NCBI GenBank assembly: GCA_035578905.1
Contig: JAQJVL010001201.1
Coordinates: 1-64,000, forward strand
Origin: Stictocephala bisonia
Lineage: Eukaryota > Arthropoda > Insecta > Hemiptera > Membracidae
Length of the DNA stretch: 64,000 nt
Direction: 5' to 3'
The notes under the pieces were generated by a model that had not been told where the DNA came from, searched no databases, and was given only the letters and a program-made list of their open reading frames with translations. The position numbers were made by a program, and so were the translations under genes. Of the stretch, positions 1-12,000 are shown in pieces. Each line of letters opens with the position of its first letter. Positions within the stretch are counted from its first letter, which is position 1.

Positions 1-506
1 TTTGGAGACTGAAGTCTATTACACTTTCCATGTTATTTGTTCAGTAAAAAGCTAGATTTTAAGTGTAATTTAGTTCTATTACAGCCTTTAATACTTTCTT
101 TAGGTCTGGTTTACATTACCATAATGTTTGTACTTGAAGGCAAGTCGAATGTACAATTAAGCTATAAATTATTTTTATTTGAATAAAATATACCAATTAT
201 TCAATCAATGTTTGTTATTTACACATATAAAATATGTAATCATATGGGTTATTTTATTACTTTTATATAGTAATACAAAATTAGTTTATCAAATATGATT
301 TATTGTAGTTATAAATTATTATGTTAAAGAACTTCTAAACTAGTTGATCTCGTTACGTTTTGTAATTTATTTGTTACAGTAGTAGGAATCTAATAACCTA
401 CTGTGGTTAACAAGGCATCATTTTGGTAACTTTAATTAGTTATTACTTTTTCACAATAGGGTAAATGCCTGAATTATTTAGGTTTTGTTTAGGACAGAAA
501 AGCAGG
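1..506. other. AT-rich sequence, no feature recognised
   Basis: No credible ORF, RNA gene or repeat structure seen. Confidence 0.4.
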
Positions 507-687
507 CTTATCTTTTTAAATATTCTTTTGTTAAGTCCTTTGAAAAGTTAAGACACACAACAACAATGAAGATATTTCAAGGCTACTGACCTTATCTTCA
601 TCACCTAAATAACTGCGATGGACAGAAAGCTTATTTGTGTGTGTTAACTTTCAAAGGACTTAACGAAGGAATATTTAAAAAGACAAG
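507..687. repeat. Hairpin-forming inverted repeat
   Basis: Two arms of about 50 bp (507-558 and 637-687), sharing TTTTTAAATATTC and GTTAAGTCCTTTGAAA in inverse orientation with only a few mismatches, flank a 78-bp spacer. It is MITE-like or a stem-loop of a larger repeat; no target duplication identified. Confidence 0.65.
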
Positions 688-1560
688 ATTACATATCTGA
701 ACCAAACAAACTTACACAAATAGTTATTAGGTATTTTTAAAGAGTATTTGTTATAAAAATTACATGTTTGACAGTACACATGATTTTCAACTAATTAATA
801 ATATATTATCGTCTCCAGATGAGAGTAAATGTTCCATAAGTACCACTATTACAGTTTATAAATTGTCCAGTATAAAGGCTTACATAATAAATCATTTTTA
901 TTTATTATTGTGATAATCTATTATATATTCTTACTGTATATGTTTGCTTTCAAAGACGTTGTGACTTCTGATTATTATTTGTTTTAATTATTCATTGTTA
1001 TGTCAATATTTTTATTGAACTGTTATTGCTTTAGTTTTAGTTGTGATGTGTTTTTTCTTGTTTTGTACATAGCACTGTATATACAAACAAGAAGTGCCAT
1101 TACCTTATACTGTCCACTCTATATGTACCGTGCGATAAGACACCAAAAGTACTGTGAATTATTATTATTATTAAATTAATTGTTATTAATACAGAAATTG
1201 TTAGTGGTTTTTTATTTCTTCCACAAACCTTTACCTTTACCTTCACGTGAGTTGTAAGTAGTCAGTGGTAAGTTTATGAACAAAGTAACTTTAAAGGTAA
1301 CACATTTTACGCTAAATATTCATTTTGTCCTAAGCTGTATTTAAAGGAATTCAACAACAGTAGATTTTCCTGTCTATACCCAGTTTTGGAACTAATCTTT
1401 TGTTCTGGTTTTAATTATAATGCTACTGGTTTGGTGCATGGTGATATAAAAACAATGATAGTTTAAACATTGTATTGTTGCCTTTGACTGACTTTGAAAT
1501 AGGTAACAGTGCTATTGTCATTCACTTCTATGAATTACGTAAACAAAAATCATACTAGCT
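688..1560. other. AT-rich sequence, no feature recognised
   Basis: No supported gene. The 3' part may be decayed sequence of the Penelope-like element that follows, but no RT motif is legible. Confidence 0.3.
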
Positions 1561-1574
1561 TCTAACTCATGAAG

Positions 1575-2090
1575 TCAACTTGAGAGTAAATGATAATGAA
1601 CATGAATGTACTGGTGTATATAAACTTAAATGTTCCAATTGTCCAAAGTTTCATGTACTGGACGTTCTCACAAAATACGTTTTAAAGAGCATGACTCAAT
1701 GTCAAAATCTAGCATACTAAAGTCGACCTTTGCCGAGCATCTCTATAATGAGGGGCATAACTCCAAGGGCACAAATCAAAACCTAGATATTTTACATAAA
1801 TGTAAAAAATCACTCAAATTAAATACTACAAGATCTACAATTAATTACAAAGCTACATAAAAATAACCAGTCTAATATTAAATGAAAAATCGAAGTACGA
1901 CAACAGTATTATTTTTCGATAAAATAATTTTAAATAAATCATGGGGACAGCTGTATTTAAGTGTCTTATATCTTTAATTTATTTCTGACAAAATGTGTTT
2001 AAGACATTGAGTGCTACAATTTGACATTCATTTTTTGGATCTGAAGATGAGGTTTTAAACCTCAAAACTTGAGTAGTCTTACACGGATTA
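1575..2090 (+). pseudogene. Penelope-like element remnant: GIY-YIG endonuclease end and 3' hairpin
   Basis: A first frame reads ECTGVYKLKCSNCPKFHV at about 1600-1655 and, after a frameshift, a second frame reads TGRSHKIRFKEHDS, FAEHLYNEGH and NLDILHKCKKSLKLNT to a TAA at 1858. This is the GIY-YIG-like nuclease arrangement (GVY, then tGRS..iRfkEH, FAeHL...GH) at the C-terminus of Penelope-like retroelements. The reverse transcriptase is not legible upstream. At about 2040-2068 a short stem-loop with CTGAAGA before and AAAAC after the stem resembles the conserved hairpin downstream of many such elements. Confidence 0.65.
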
Positions 2091-2674
2091 CATAGAAATG
2101 ATTGACAAAGGTATTGTAACCTATTTCAAAGTAATGACAGTTATCTAAAGTCCCACTGCAGTGAGTTTATACTCTGCTTTGAATCCATGATGAAAGCATA
2201 CATAATAGAAGGCTATTACACCTCACAAGACCTAACTCACGGTTTATTGTGCACCAAAGGCTATTCTCTCTATTCTTATGGAAAATAATGAAACAAAGAT
2301 GAACCATTTTTTAGCCCAGCAGCTTTACACACGTAGTTGTAAGTCTGGTATAAAGCATAAACAACCATTTCATTATAATAAGACACGTACAAAAATGACA
2401 ATTTAAAGAAGACATCGGGAGGTTTATCACTTAACTGTGATCTCAAATAAGTAATATTTATAAACATAAAATAAAGCACAAAATTGTTATATTTTAAATG
2501 AAGAGAATTAATAACGAACAATTTAGTATGTATTATTGGCGCAGAAATTATGTGCACTCAAGTTTGAAGGTTGTTTCTTGAGAAACTAAGATGTTTATGA
2601 TAAATCTAATCACACCATTGATTTTCTCATTTAATTGTATGTTATAACGAATGCATTTTAAAAATTTACTAACA
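2091..2674. other. No feature recognised
   Basis: AT-rich; an ORF on the minus strand (2276-2557) has no recognisable domain and is not supported. Confidence 0.3.
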
Positions 2675-5107
2675 GTTTTAATCATTTTTGTCCAGGCTGG
2701 AACTAGTACCTGAATTTTAACTACCGTATATACTCGAATCTAAGCCGCACGTGAATCTAAGCCGCACCCCTTGTTTTTGATTGAAAATTAGGTAAAAAAG
2801 GCCACACTCGAATCTAAGCCGCACCCAGTTTACCGGGCAATATTATCCAGGAAAAACGGCAATCTAGCGATCACAAAATGAGCTCTATTAATTGACGAAA
2901 GTCATGTAAAGTGTATTTACAAATGAAGTATTGGTATAAGTTACTTAGTTACATGATGTATTTAAATAAAAACTAGTAATAAACTTGTTTTATTTATACC
3001 CATTTGTCCCAAAACTAGTTTTACACAAGAGTATTCCATAATTCATAGGCAAAGTATCTACCCAGTAAAGCGACTGGATACGGCAAGTGTTAACTGGACA
3101 CTGAGGCTAAACTGCTTCAAGAAGGAAAGGAAGTGAGAGAGACCGATACAGTCCTACACTGTGTTTAACAATCACCTGTTCATGTGCTCTACCCACAGAA
3201 GCTTCTCTGTAGAGCCACAAACCTTATCTTGTACAGAACAAGCTCATGTAGGACAAAGAACAAGATGACAAGTGGAAGAAAACAAATACCGCTAAGCCCC
3301 GCCCCTCCTATCCCTGATTGGTGACCTCATTTTGACGTCACCCACTTCTATTGCAAAACAAACCACTTCCCCTTCCCACCCTTCTACATTTCTCCCCACT
3401 GTCTTTCAAGCCAATTATTCTCATCTTTTGGATAGTGCTGCCAACCAAAATCTAAAAATTACCCTTTTGGCTATCTACCTATTGTTATTTTATGATAGAG
3501 ACATTGGTTTTTAGCTTCAAATCTTAAAACCATATCAAAAGAATAACTTATCATTACTGTAATTATATTTTTACCAGCTAAACATTTTATATTCTCAAGA
3601 TGGTTTGTTATTTAAATAATTCATGATTGATTTAAAACTGAAATGCATCTAATAGTTTATAGAAATTTCATTAATTAGTTTATCAGTTGAAATATTACCT
3701 AATCTGTGCCAGACATTACTAAAAATGTTGCTCATTACTAAACTATTATTATAGCCTATTCCTATGTACAATTATGAACATTTTGTTTAATATTGTCAGT
3801 TTTAATATTATTTTAGTCATTGTTATTGATGTACCCTTTGTTTTTATTTGTTCAAATAAAATAAAATTGTTGTGATTTCACACGTGTTTCATTGTTAGTG
3901 AGCCGGTAGTTCACAGCTGTTGGAACTAGTGAGTGAGTCAAAACAAAAGTATTGAAGACGCATATTTTGTCCTAGAAGGACAGAGGTTGAAAGGAGAAGA
4001 CAGGATAACAGAATGTTATGAAAGGAAGTGGGAAAGAGAATGCGTCCCTCACCTAGCACAAAAACTGAGTTATCGCAATGTTGCTTCCTCCCATCAATCT
4101 CCCTTCCCCTCCCCCCTGCAAACCTGTTTGAAGCCTCTCCCCATCACACACCCCCTTCCCCTCCCCTCCGTGATCCTTATCTCACCACTGCACCTGACTG
4201 ACCGACTGTATAAATTAACTAGTGACTGTGCAGCTGTCTGAGAAAACACTGCATAGACCCTCCATTTCACAGCCCAAAAGTTTAAATAATTGGTTTTTTG
4301 CCCTCAGAAATGCTTTTAGCACCACTTGGCATTTCAACTCTAATTGGGCGAATGTAAGCCGCACGCGAATCTAAGCCGCACCCTTGTTTTTGCGGTCAAA
4401 TTGCGGTCAAAATAGTGCGGCTTAGATTCGAGTATATACGGTATTTTTCACTGTACATTAAATTTACACCATTATTACTCAAACACCCGTTAATGTATGG
4501 CATTTATATTTTAACACCTGGTTAATAGGAATGTATTCTATAAGTTTTATAAATTTTAGAATTTTACTTTTCGAGGAAAAAATGTTCTTATCATTTCCCT
4601 GAAACATTGTTTTCTTGGCTTCTAGAGGTAAAAATTAATTACTTGGCCTTGTTGTAATCCTTATGACATGTGTAGCTACGATACAGTACTTTCATATGTG
4701 AAAGTAAATAAAGTGATTTAAAGTAGATTTAAATCTATTTATAATAACTTTGAACTGATCAATTTAAATTTATATAAAATCACTGTATTTACTCACACAT
4801 ATAAAAGTACCGTATCGTAACTATTCGTGTCATAAGGATTACAACAAGTCCAAGTAATCTATTTTACGACCTCTAGAAGCCAAGAAAACAATGTTTCAGG
4901 GAAATGATAAGAACATTTTTTCCTCAAAAAGTAAAATTCTAAAATTTAAAAACTTATAGAATACATTCCTATTAACCAGGTATTAAAATATAAATGCCAT
5001 ACATAAACGGGTTATTGATTAATGACGGTGAAAATTTGATGTACAGTGAAAACTAATTAAAATTCCAGTACTTTTTTTGTTCCAGCTAGGATAAAAATTA
5101 TTAAAAC
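2675..5107. mobile_element. Long palindromic MITE, left arm split by another transposon
   Basis: The right part (about 4780-5107) is the inverse complement of the left part (2675-2721 joined to 4444-4735). Shared blocks include GAAACATTGTTTTCTTGGCT, TAATCCTTATGACA and the outer GTTTTAAT..CAGCTGGAAC. The arms line up only when 2724-4441 is removed. Without the insertion the element is about 710 bp and nearly all hairpin. No coding capacity. Outer ends are defined only by loss of symmetry. Confidence 0.8.
2724..4441. mobile_element. TA-targeting DNA transposon (Tc1/mariner-pogo type), non-autonomous
   Basis: Terminal inverted repeats start CCGTATATACTCGAATCTAA and continue GCCGCAC; the right end is the exact inverse. 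A TA dinucleotide flanks each side (2722-2723, 4442-4443). The subterminal AATCTAAGCCGCAC is repeated at both ends. Length 1718 bp; no transposase recognised inside (an ORF at 3933-4241 shows no DDE motif). It sits in the left arm of the palindromic MITE, so it is the younger insertion. Confidence 0.85.
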
Positions 5108-5985
5108 TTGTAATAAAATTAAATACATACATCATAACGTAAAATTAAACGAGAAAAACAATGGTGTGATTAGATTTTTCTTAGATCTCTTTAGTTCTTT
5201 AGAAAACAACATTAAAACTCTGGAGCAAATAATTTCTGCGCCATTAGTCAGATTTAAGAATGATGACGGATTTTGTGGATCCCTCTGGTCTGAGGAAAAT
5301 GAATGTGGTTTGCCGAACTGATCAGTATAGTATTTGTGCATTTTGTACTTGTAGTGTATTTGTACATGCTGTACTTATATTGCAATGTATTCTTTTGTGT
5401 AACGTTCACTTGTAATGTATCTATTTAAACACATATTATGCTAATTAAAAAATCTATTTAATAATTTAAGGTAAAAACAATGTCACTTACATTTATCATA
5501 TAATAAAAATGTTCGTATCGTTGGCACATTTTGATAGAAATATCCACAATGATTAATCACTATGAAATATGTTATCATCATATGCGTGATGACTGCTATG
5601 ACATAGTTCTACGTCACCCGCAGGGAATATATAGATAAAAAGTCTGTGATAGTACATGCATAAATAATAAATTATTAAGTAAATCAGTTCGGAATGTTTA
5701 TTGTGTTCTCATTAGAACATTATTTGGAAATGAATTCTACGTCTGGACATGTTATGAGATTGTCAACATTAATGCGATCCCAACTGATTGGAGGTGCGCT
5801 CTAAAACATGGTGCTCTGTCCCTGTTAGCATACGTTTATATGGGTGGGGAGGTAATAGGATTTTGAGAGAGTAGTCATTTTTAAGAAAAATAATAACAAT
5901 TTATATGATATTGTACTTACAGAACTTTGTGCACGCCATTTCTATATTTTATATGAAATATAAACTATATCTACGAAGATGGATA
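5108..5985 (-). other. SELENBP1 3' flank / probable 3' UTR
   Basis: Downstream of the stop. Reading the minus strand, an AATAAA lies at about 5702-5697 and other A/T-rich signals are nearby, so the transcript probably ends around 5650-5690. No other gene is seen; a repeat shared with 51971-52260 occupies 5322-5460. Confidence 0.4.
5322..5460. repeat. Dispersed repeat shared with 51971-52260
   Basis: Matches the right arm of the hairpin at 51971-52193 and its flank: TATTTGTGCATTTTGTACTT, CTTATATTG, ACGTTCACT, then ATTATGCTA.TTAAA. Only one arm is present here. Confidence 0.6.
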
Positions 5986-6055
5986 TCATACAACCTCCAC
6001 TTTTGGTGCATCAGTGACCAGCCAAATGTCAGAGCTGCAATCTCCACCTGGGTAT
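5986..6055 (-). CDS. SELENBP1: SELENBP1 last coding exon and stop
   Basis: 70 nt, acceptor GATTATAG. It completes the Arg codon and reads [20 protein letters not shown], then VV and TGA at 5988-5986. [11 protein letters not shown] is the signature of the family's C-terminus. The protein runs about ten residues beyond the DIW-I ending of vertebrate proteins. Confidence 0.95.
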
Positions 6056-9000
6056 CTATAATCAACAAAGTCATTGTTATATGCAATCAACAATGTCTAT
6101 TGTTTTCTGTTCTTTAAATCTTTATAAACATATCAAAATAATCTTGCAATATTTTGAAAAAAAAACTCTGAATTTGTAGATTGTGTTAAGTCTAGCATTA
6201 TCATTCCAATGATGGTAATTGATGGTTGTACAGATCTTAGAATTGTTAGAATAGAATCTTAGAATAAATCTTGTTTGTTAAACTTTAGAAAAGACTTAAA
6301 TATGCACAAAGAAGATGCTTGCTCTCCTATGTTATTACAAAAAATATGATTCGGAATCTGAAACTGGGTGATTTGAGTAAGTAGATTTACTCTCCATTCA
6401 CAGCTCAGCGTGTGCATCACTTTTCTATTAAATATACCTTATATGGGACCCTCTGTAAGCTATTATCTTCGGTTATAGCACATTACAAAAAATTAGCTGA
6501 CTACAACAATGTCAAGCTTGGTCTCTTCACATCAACAACCATTGCTTGGAAAAAGTTGTATTACAAAATCTACAACTTTAAAAAAAAAATACAAATTTTG
6601 GAACATGAAGACTTAATTCATAACATAGCCAACTATCTAATAAAGTTTTGACATTGTCAATGGACACATTTTTTAAGTTAAGATTTTTATGGAACTGCTA
6701 AAAAAATTTGTGTGTGTGTAATACAAGGCATATATGAAATATAATACACCCTAAAAATCTATAAAATGACATACAATATTTCCACTAACCAGAGAATTAG
6801 TAACATTTTATTTATTCTCACGGTATGATAATTTACACTTTTTGCACAAAAAAGTATTTACTCTAAATTTAAACAATTATTCAATTTAGTTAAATGGAAC
6901 ATAATGCTCAAATTAGTATGCAATTGAAATTTAACTTGAGGAAATTACAAAACTTATAAGCCTAGAGAAAATTGAAAAATAACCTGCCATTTTTGGTCTG
7001 GTTTAGTAATAGAATTTATTCAAAAACAAATCACAACAATTGATTGAAATTACCACAACTAAATTTAAGAGGTTGATGTAAATGTAGTACATCAAAAATA
7101 AACATAACAAAGCAAATAATAATATAATTAATTTAAACATTATTTTTACTAATTATTGAAAAAAAAAAAACAATTTTTATTAACTATTGGTTCTTTTCTC
7201 AATTGGTGATAATACTGAATTAAGAAAATATATATGCTACTCACATTCATAAAAAACTATACAGCCAATAATACCATAAATATTTTTAGAAATTACAGTA
7301 TACATTTTGTTTTAAATGTAAGAAATAAACAATTTTGGGTCAGTAAATGTTAAGTCAGTACAATTTAAAAAATTAATTCTTTAACCCTCCAGGTGCTGAC
7401 ATCGCGTAGCGCGATGTCAGCGCTCGCCGTTGTAGTGCTGACATCGCGTAGCGCGATGTTAGGTACGCGATCTATTTAAAACGCACTAGCGGCTTTAAAC
7501 GACTGAATATTACGAAGTATGTTATATAGTATTGAAGTAGAAGAAACGCGGAACATATACTCTATGGAATACGTCTGCATCAAAACAGCCGATATACAAC
7601 AATTGTTTAGAAGCGTATGTTTTGTTTTCAACACACAATCAGATGCTCAGTGTATTGCCGCTTGGTGTTTGTTTACATTATTAGTTTGTTATTGTAATCT
7701 ATTATTATTGTTTTATTTTGTGTTTTATTGTATTTTATCTTAAAAAATGAGTGAATTAAGTAGGTCTAGTGCAATAATAAATGTGTTAGACGAACTAAAT
7801 GAACAGTCAGACATTGAGAGTGAAGTTGACTCTGAGTAAATCATCTTGTCATTGCTCCAGAAAGTAAATTTTTGTACATAAGATATATTTTTTAATTAAT
7901 TATTTTAGTTTTTTATTGATTGTCATTGTTATATTTTGTGAGCTGAAAACATTTTGAGTTGTAAAAGTGAAATAACACTACATGTTACAATGAAATGTGT
8001 AACTTGTCACTGAAAACATTTTGAGTTGTAAAAGTGAAATAACACTACATGTTACAATGAAATGTGTAACTTGTCATGTATTAGTGATTTTTTACATGGG
8101 ACAATTTTCCATTTTTTACTCTAACTGAATGTGTCTAAGAAGATGACCTATAACATGTATATATTTTTGTGTTTATTATTAAGTTTTCTACAATATGTCT
8201 ATCTTGGATTTTCATTTTATGTCTTTTGTGAACTGATACATGAACTCAAATTAAAAAAATTGAAAAAAAAAATTCTTCTTTGTAAAGAATAACATCCAAC
8301 AATAGTTTACCATGAAAATATAAGTCCTGTATAAGTATATTTTCTTATTCTATGGTTTTTTCTGAAAATAATGATATGTAATATGTACCATTTTCATTAG
8401 GTTTACAGTATTTAAAAAAATATTTTATATACAGTTGCAAACACGATGAAAAACGCCTAGCACTCAAGAAAGTTCAACCCAGCACCTGGAGGGTTAAACA
8501 TTAATTCAATTTAAGATGTTGTAAAAAAAATTATAAAAATAAAATTTAACTATTTTAAAGTAAAAATGCTAAAGACTCATTTTGTTTAGTTTTGATACAA
8601 TATTAATCTTAAAAACTTAGTTTTCAATCCAATTCCCTAGATTTTGTATGCATTGTTTTTTCATTACAAGTCTAAATAAATAAACTCTAATGTCTTAAGC
8701 TCATCATAAAAATCTTTTATTCTTCAAAATACACAATAAAACTAGAAGCATAATTAATTTCAGAATGTTAGATGAGTTGTAAACAGAATGTTACCTTGTA
8801 TGGCAGGAAGTGATAAGAAAGGGTCTACAGTAAACAAGGGTGGAGCTCAGGTTTAAAGGATGACTGGACTCTGGACTTTTGAACAAAAACTGAATGGCTT
8901 TAATTCACTGCCTTTGCTGAATTCCTATTCATTAATGTTATCTGTCTCTTTTTGTGGTGATAAGAAAGTGGTCAGACAATGGGTGAATATTTTCTGACTT

Positions 9001-12000
9001 AGATATTTTGTAGCCAAATCACATACTGATTAGGAAGTGGCATTCTATGGGTAGATATTTTCTGACAAAGATATATTGTTTATGTTGTGGTGGATGTCAT
9101 TTGATTTTTCTGTTTATGAGCACTTTTCACACCTGAAACATTTTTGATATGAAAGCTATCTCCCCATTAAAGTTTTTCTAGAACGGGACCCAGAACTGAG
9201 ATTTTCCCATCGGTTCTCAGTTCCAGTTCTTTTGTCAAGAATCAATAGAATCGATGACTGACTTTAGGGACTGACCAATCCCTAGACAGAAGTATTTATT
9301 AAAAATAAACCTAGTGATTGCATTTTGAAATCCATACATCCTTTGTTTGCGCTATCCTGTACATTTTATATGTACAACTAAGGTTTAGATTTGACAGTAC
9401 AAGCAGGCTTACCTTACTTATAAGTGTGAGTATAATCAAACATTGCTTTACAGCCAGTTAAATTCTTAATTTTACAGCTGGAATTAGCAAACAATTTCTG
9501 TTTTAAAATGTCAATTTGATTGAGGTCACACGTGTACGAATGTTTACATCACTGAGAAAAATAGGTACTACAATTCGGCCACTTTGACTGCGACCTTATT
9601 TAGAGAACCTGTGTGAGAGAGACAAAGCTACAGGTGAGAGGGAACATAAGTCTTCTCCCATTACTGAACTGACATGCCACTTTAACATTTTGTTGTCATG
9701 GATACGCGGTGGGAAGCTCTGCCTATTATATCATCGTGCTAGGTGACCTTTGGTGGGAAAGGAACGTAGAGGGAACTGGGATCTAGTACAGCTGGAACAT
9801 GGCATAGGGAGAAATGGATCTGAGATAGAAGTGAGGACAGCTGGTATAGTCGGTTTGTTGTCATTACCGATTTATATTGAGGTTATATTATAATTTAATT
9901 TGTGATATTATTGTGTTTTAAATATATATACTTATAATGTGATTGAAATGCTCAGTGACTTACCTTCAAACTGGAATAATGTTTATCACTACTTTCATTA
10001 ATGTTTTATTTAAATATTACTTCGTATGCAATTTTTAAAAGTGTGCTTTGTTAACTGTATAATTCGTGATAGATCGAGCAAGAACAAAATATTCAATTTC
10101 AACATGATTTATAATGACAATACACCAGATTATGGTTATATTATATCGACTTTTATAATTCAAGCATTTTTCTCTACTACCTTTAACTTTAACATGTCCT
10201 ACAAACAAAGACAGCAAAGGAGATGAAGTGCTTGCATCGTAACCTACCACAACTTTACCAGCTGATTATGTCCGTTGTCCCTACTCCCAACATTGCCCCT
10301 CACAGCAACTAAAGACAGAGTGGTGGAACATTTCCCCTCTGTTGTTGGAGCCCCTACATGCGCTAAATATTTCACGCAGGTCGCTTTCAAACCGGCTCAA
10401 TTATAAATATTTGACATGTAATGGTCCAATCCACTCAGGTCTTTTTCTGTATGTAAAATTCTTGTTTACCTCATATTGCATTTTAAATACCATAGATCAT
10501 AAAAATAAACTAGAAAATAAACTGGCACTCCACTTCAGTAAAATTAAATATACTCAATAAGTACTTAGAGAGGGACCAAATGACGGATTACCTTACACCA
10601 TCTGTCAGCACAATCTGTTTGATTACAATAAAATGATGTTGATATGAATACTATCAATCACTTTATAATTGATAACTACTAACAGTTACAGGTCTAACTT
10701 GAATGATTTAACATTTATTGGGAAAAAACAAATTGTGAATCAAAGTGGAATTATTTTTTCAAATCTTTCCTTTACTCTTCAAAGAAATTTTCTTTTTACA
10801 ATTAAACCATTATATGGGACCAGGCAACAGGATAAACGATCTCCGAGATTACAGGATACATTACAACTAGAAAAACATAAGTTCTATTATCTATTTTCAT
10901 CATCAGCTATCCTTCATTGTTACTGTTTAACAGGAAAATATACCTGTATACAAATTAATTTTTTCATTTATTTATTTTAATTTTTATGCTTTAGTAATGA
11001 TAGAAATAATTTTTGTAAGTAAATATTAATTTTTCTTGTTTTAATAACAATAAAATTGTTTCCAAAAATGTACAACGAATGGTATATTTATTAAGATTGA
11101 ATAAACGGAAATGTCTTATCAGAAATAGTACACATTGATTTATCTTGATGTGTAATAAAGAAAACAAACAAATGCCTTCTGTTTTTTCTGCAAATTTTTT
11201 ATCAACATTAAAATAATGCCATCTTTTTTCATCTGTGATTTTTACTTATCATATCCCACCTGATAAAAACACTTGGCATCCACATTTCATAGTATAATTT
11301 TGTTATTGTTGTATTAAAAAATTCAAAGAAATAACAGACTGGTTTTCATGAAGGCCAGATGTAATAGTTTATGAATTTTTATTCAATGTATGATTTAATA
11401 ATAAATAACATTAAATAAAACAGCTTAACAGTTTTTGTAAATAATAATTTGAGGAACTATATTGAAGATTGACATTTTAAGATTAGAGACATTGCAATTA
11501 GTCTAATTTAAATTTGAATGACCCTGAAAACTATAAGTACTCCTTTAAATTGTACAATATTACATAATAAGCCTCGTGCATCTAAGCTATTATTTAGTAA
11601 AGCATCGTAGTTGTACACACTTGTCTGTGTACTTTATTGTATCTCAAATTAAACCTTAAACTTGGTTTATTTTTAGAGGATTAACTTTCGGTTTACAAAA
11701 TTGATAAATTTCCCAAGAATGTTCTTCATTACATATAATCATCTAAACAATTTTGTTGAAAAATATAGAAAGCAAATGTCCAGATGAAAAAAGTTTCGCT
11801 AATTAATGTTTGACACAGCGCAATTAAAGATTATTTGAAAAGACTGTTCCAAGTGGCTCAGAATAAAATATATTTTTCAATTTCTTTGGGATATATTTAC
11901 TAATTAAATTGTAAATGGACTAAACAATTCTAAAGTTTGGACAATTTTGAAACTTTAAAACTTACCTAGTCTCATGGCACAAGACAGGTCCTTCTGGTTT

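Noticed and set aside
2276..2557. A 93-codon minus ORF as a gene
   Set aside because: No domain, AT-driven composition and no splice or promoter support.
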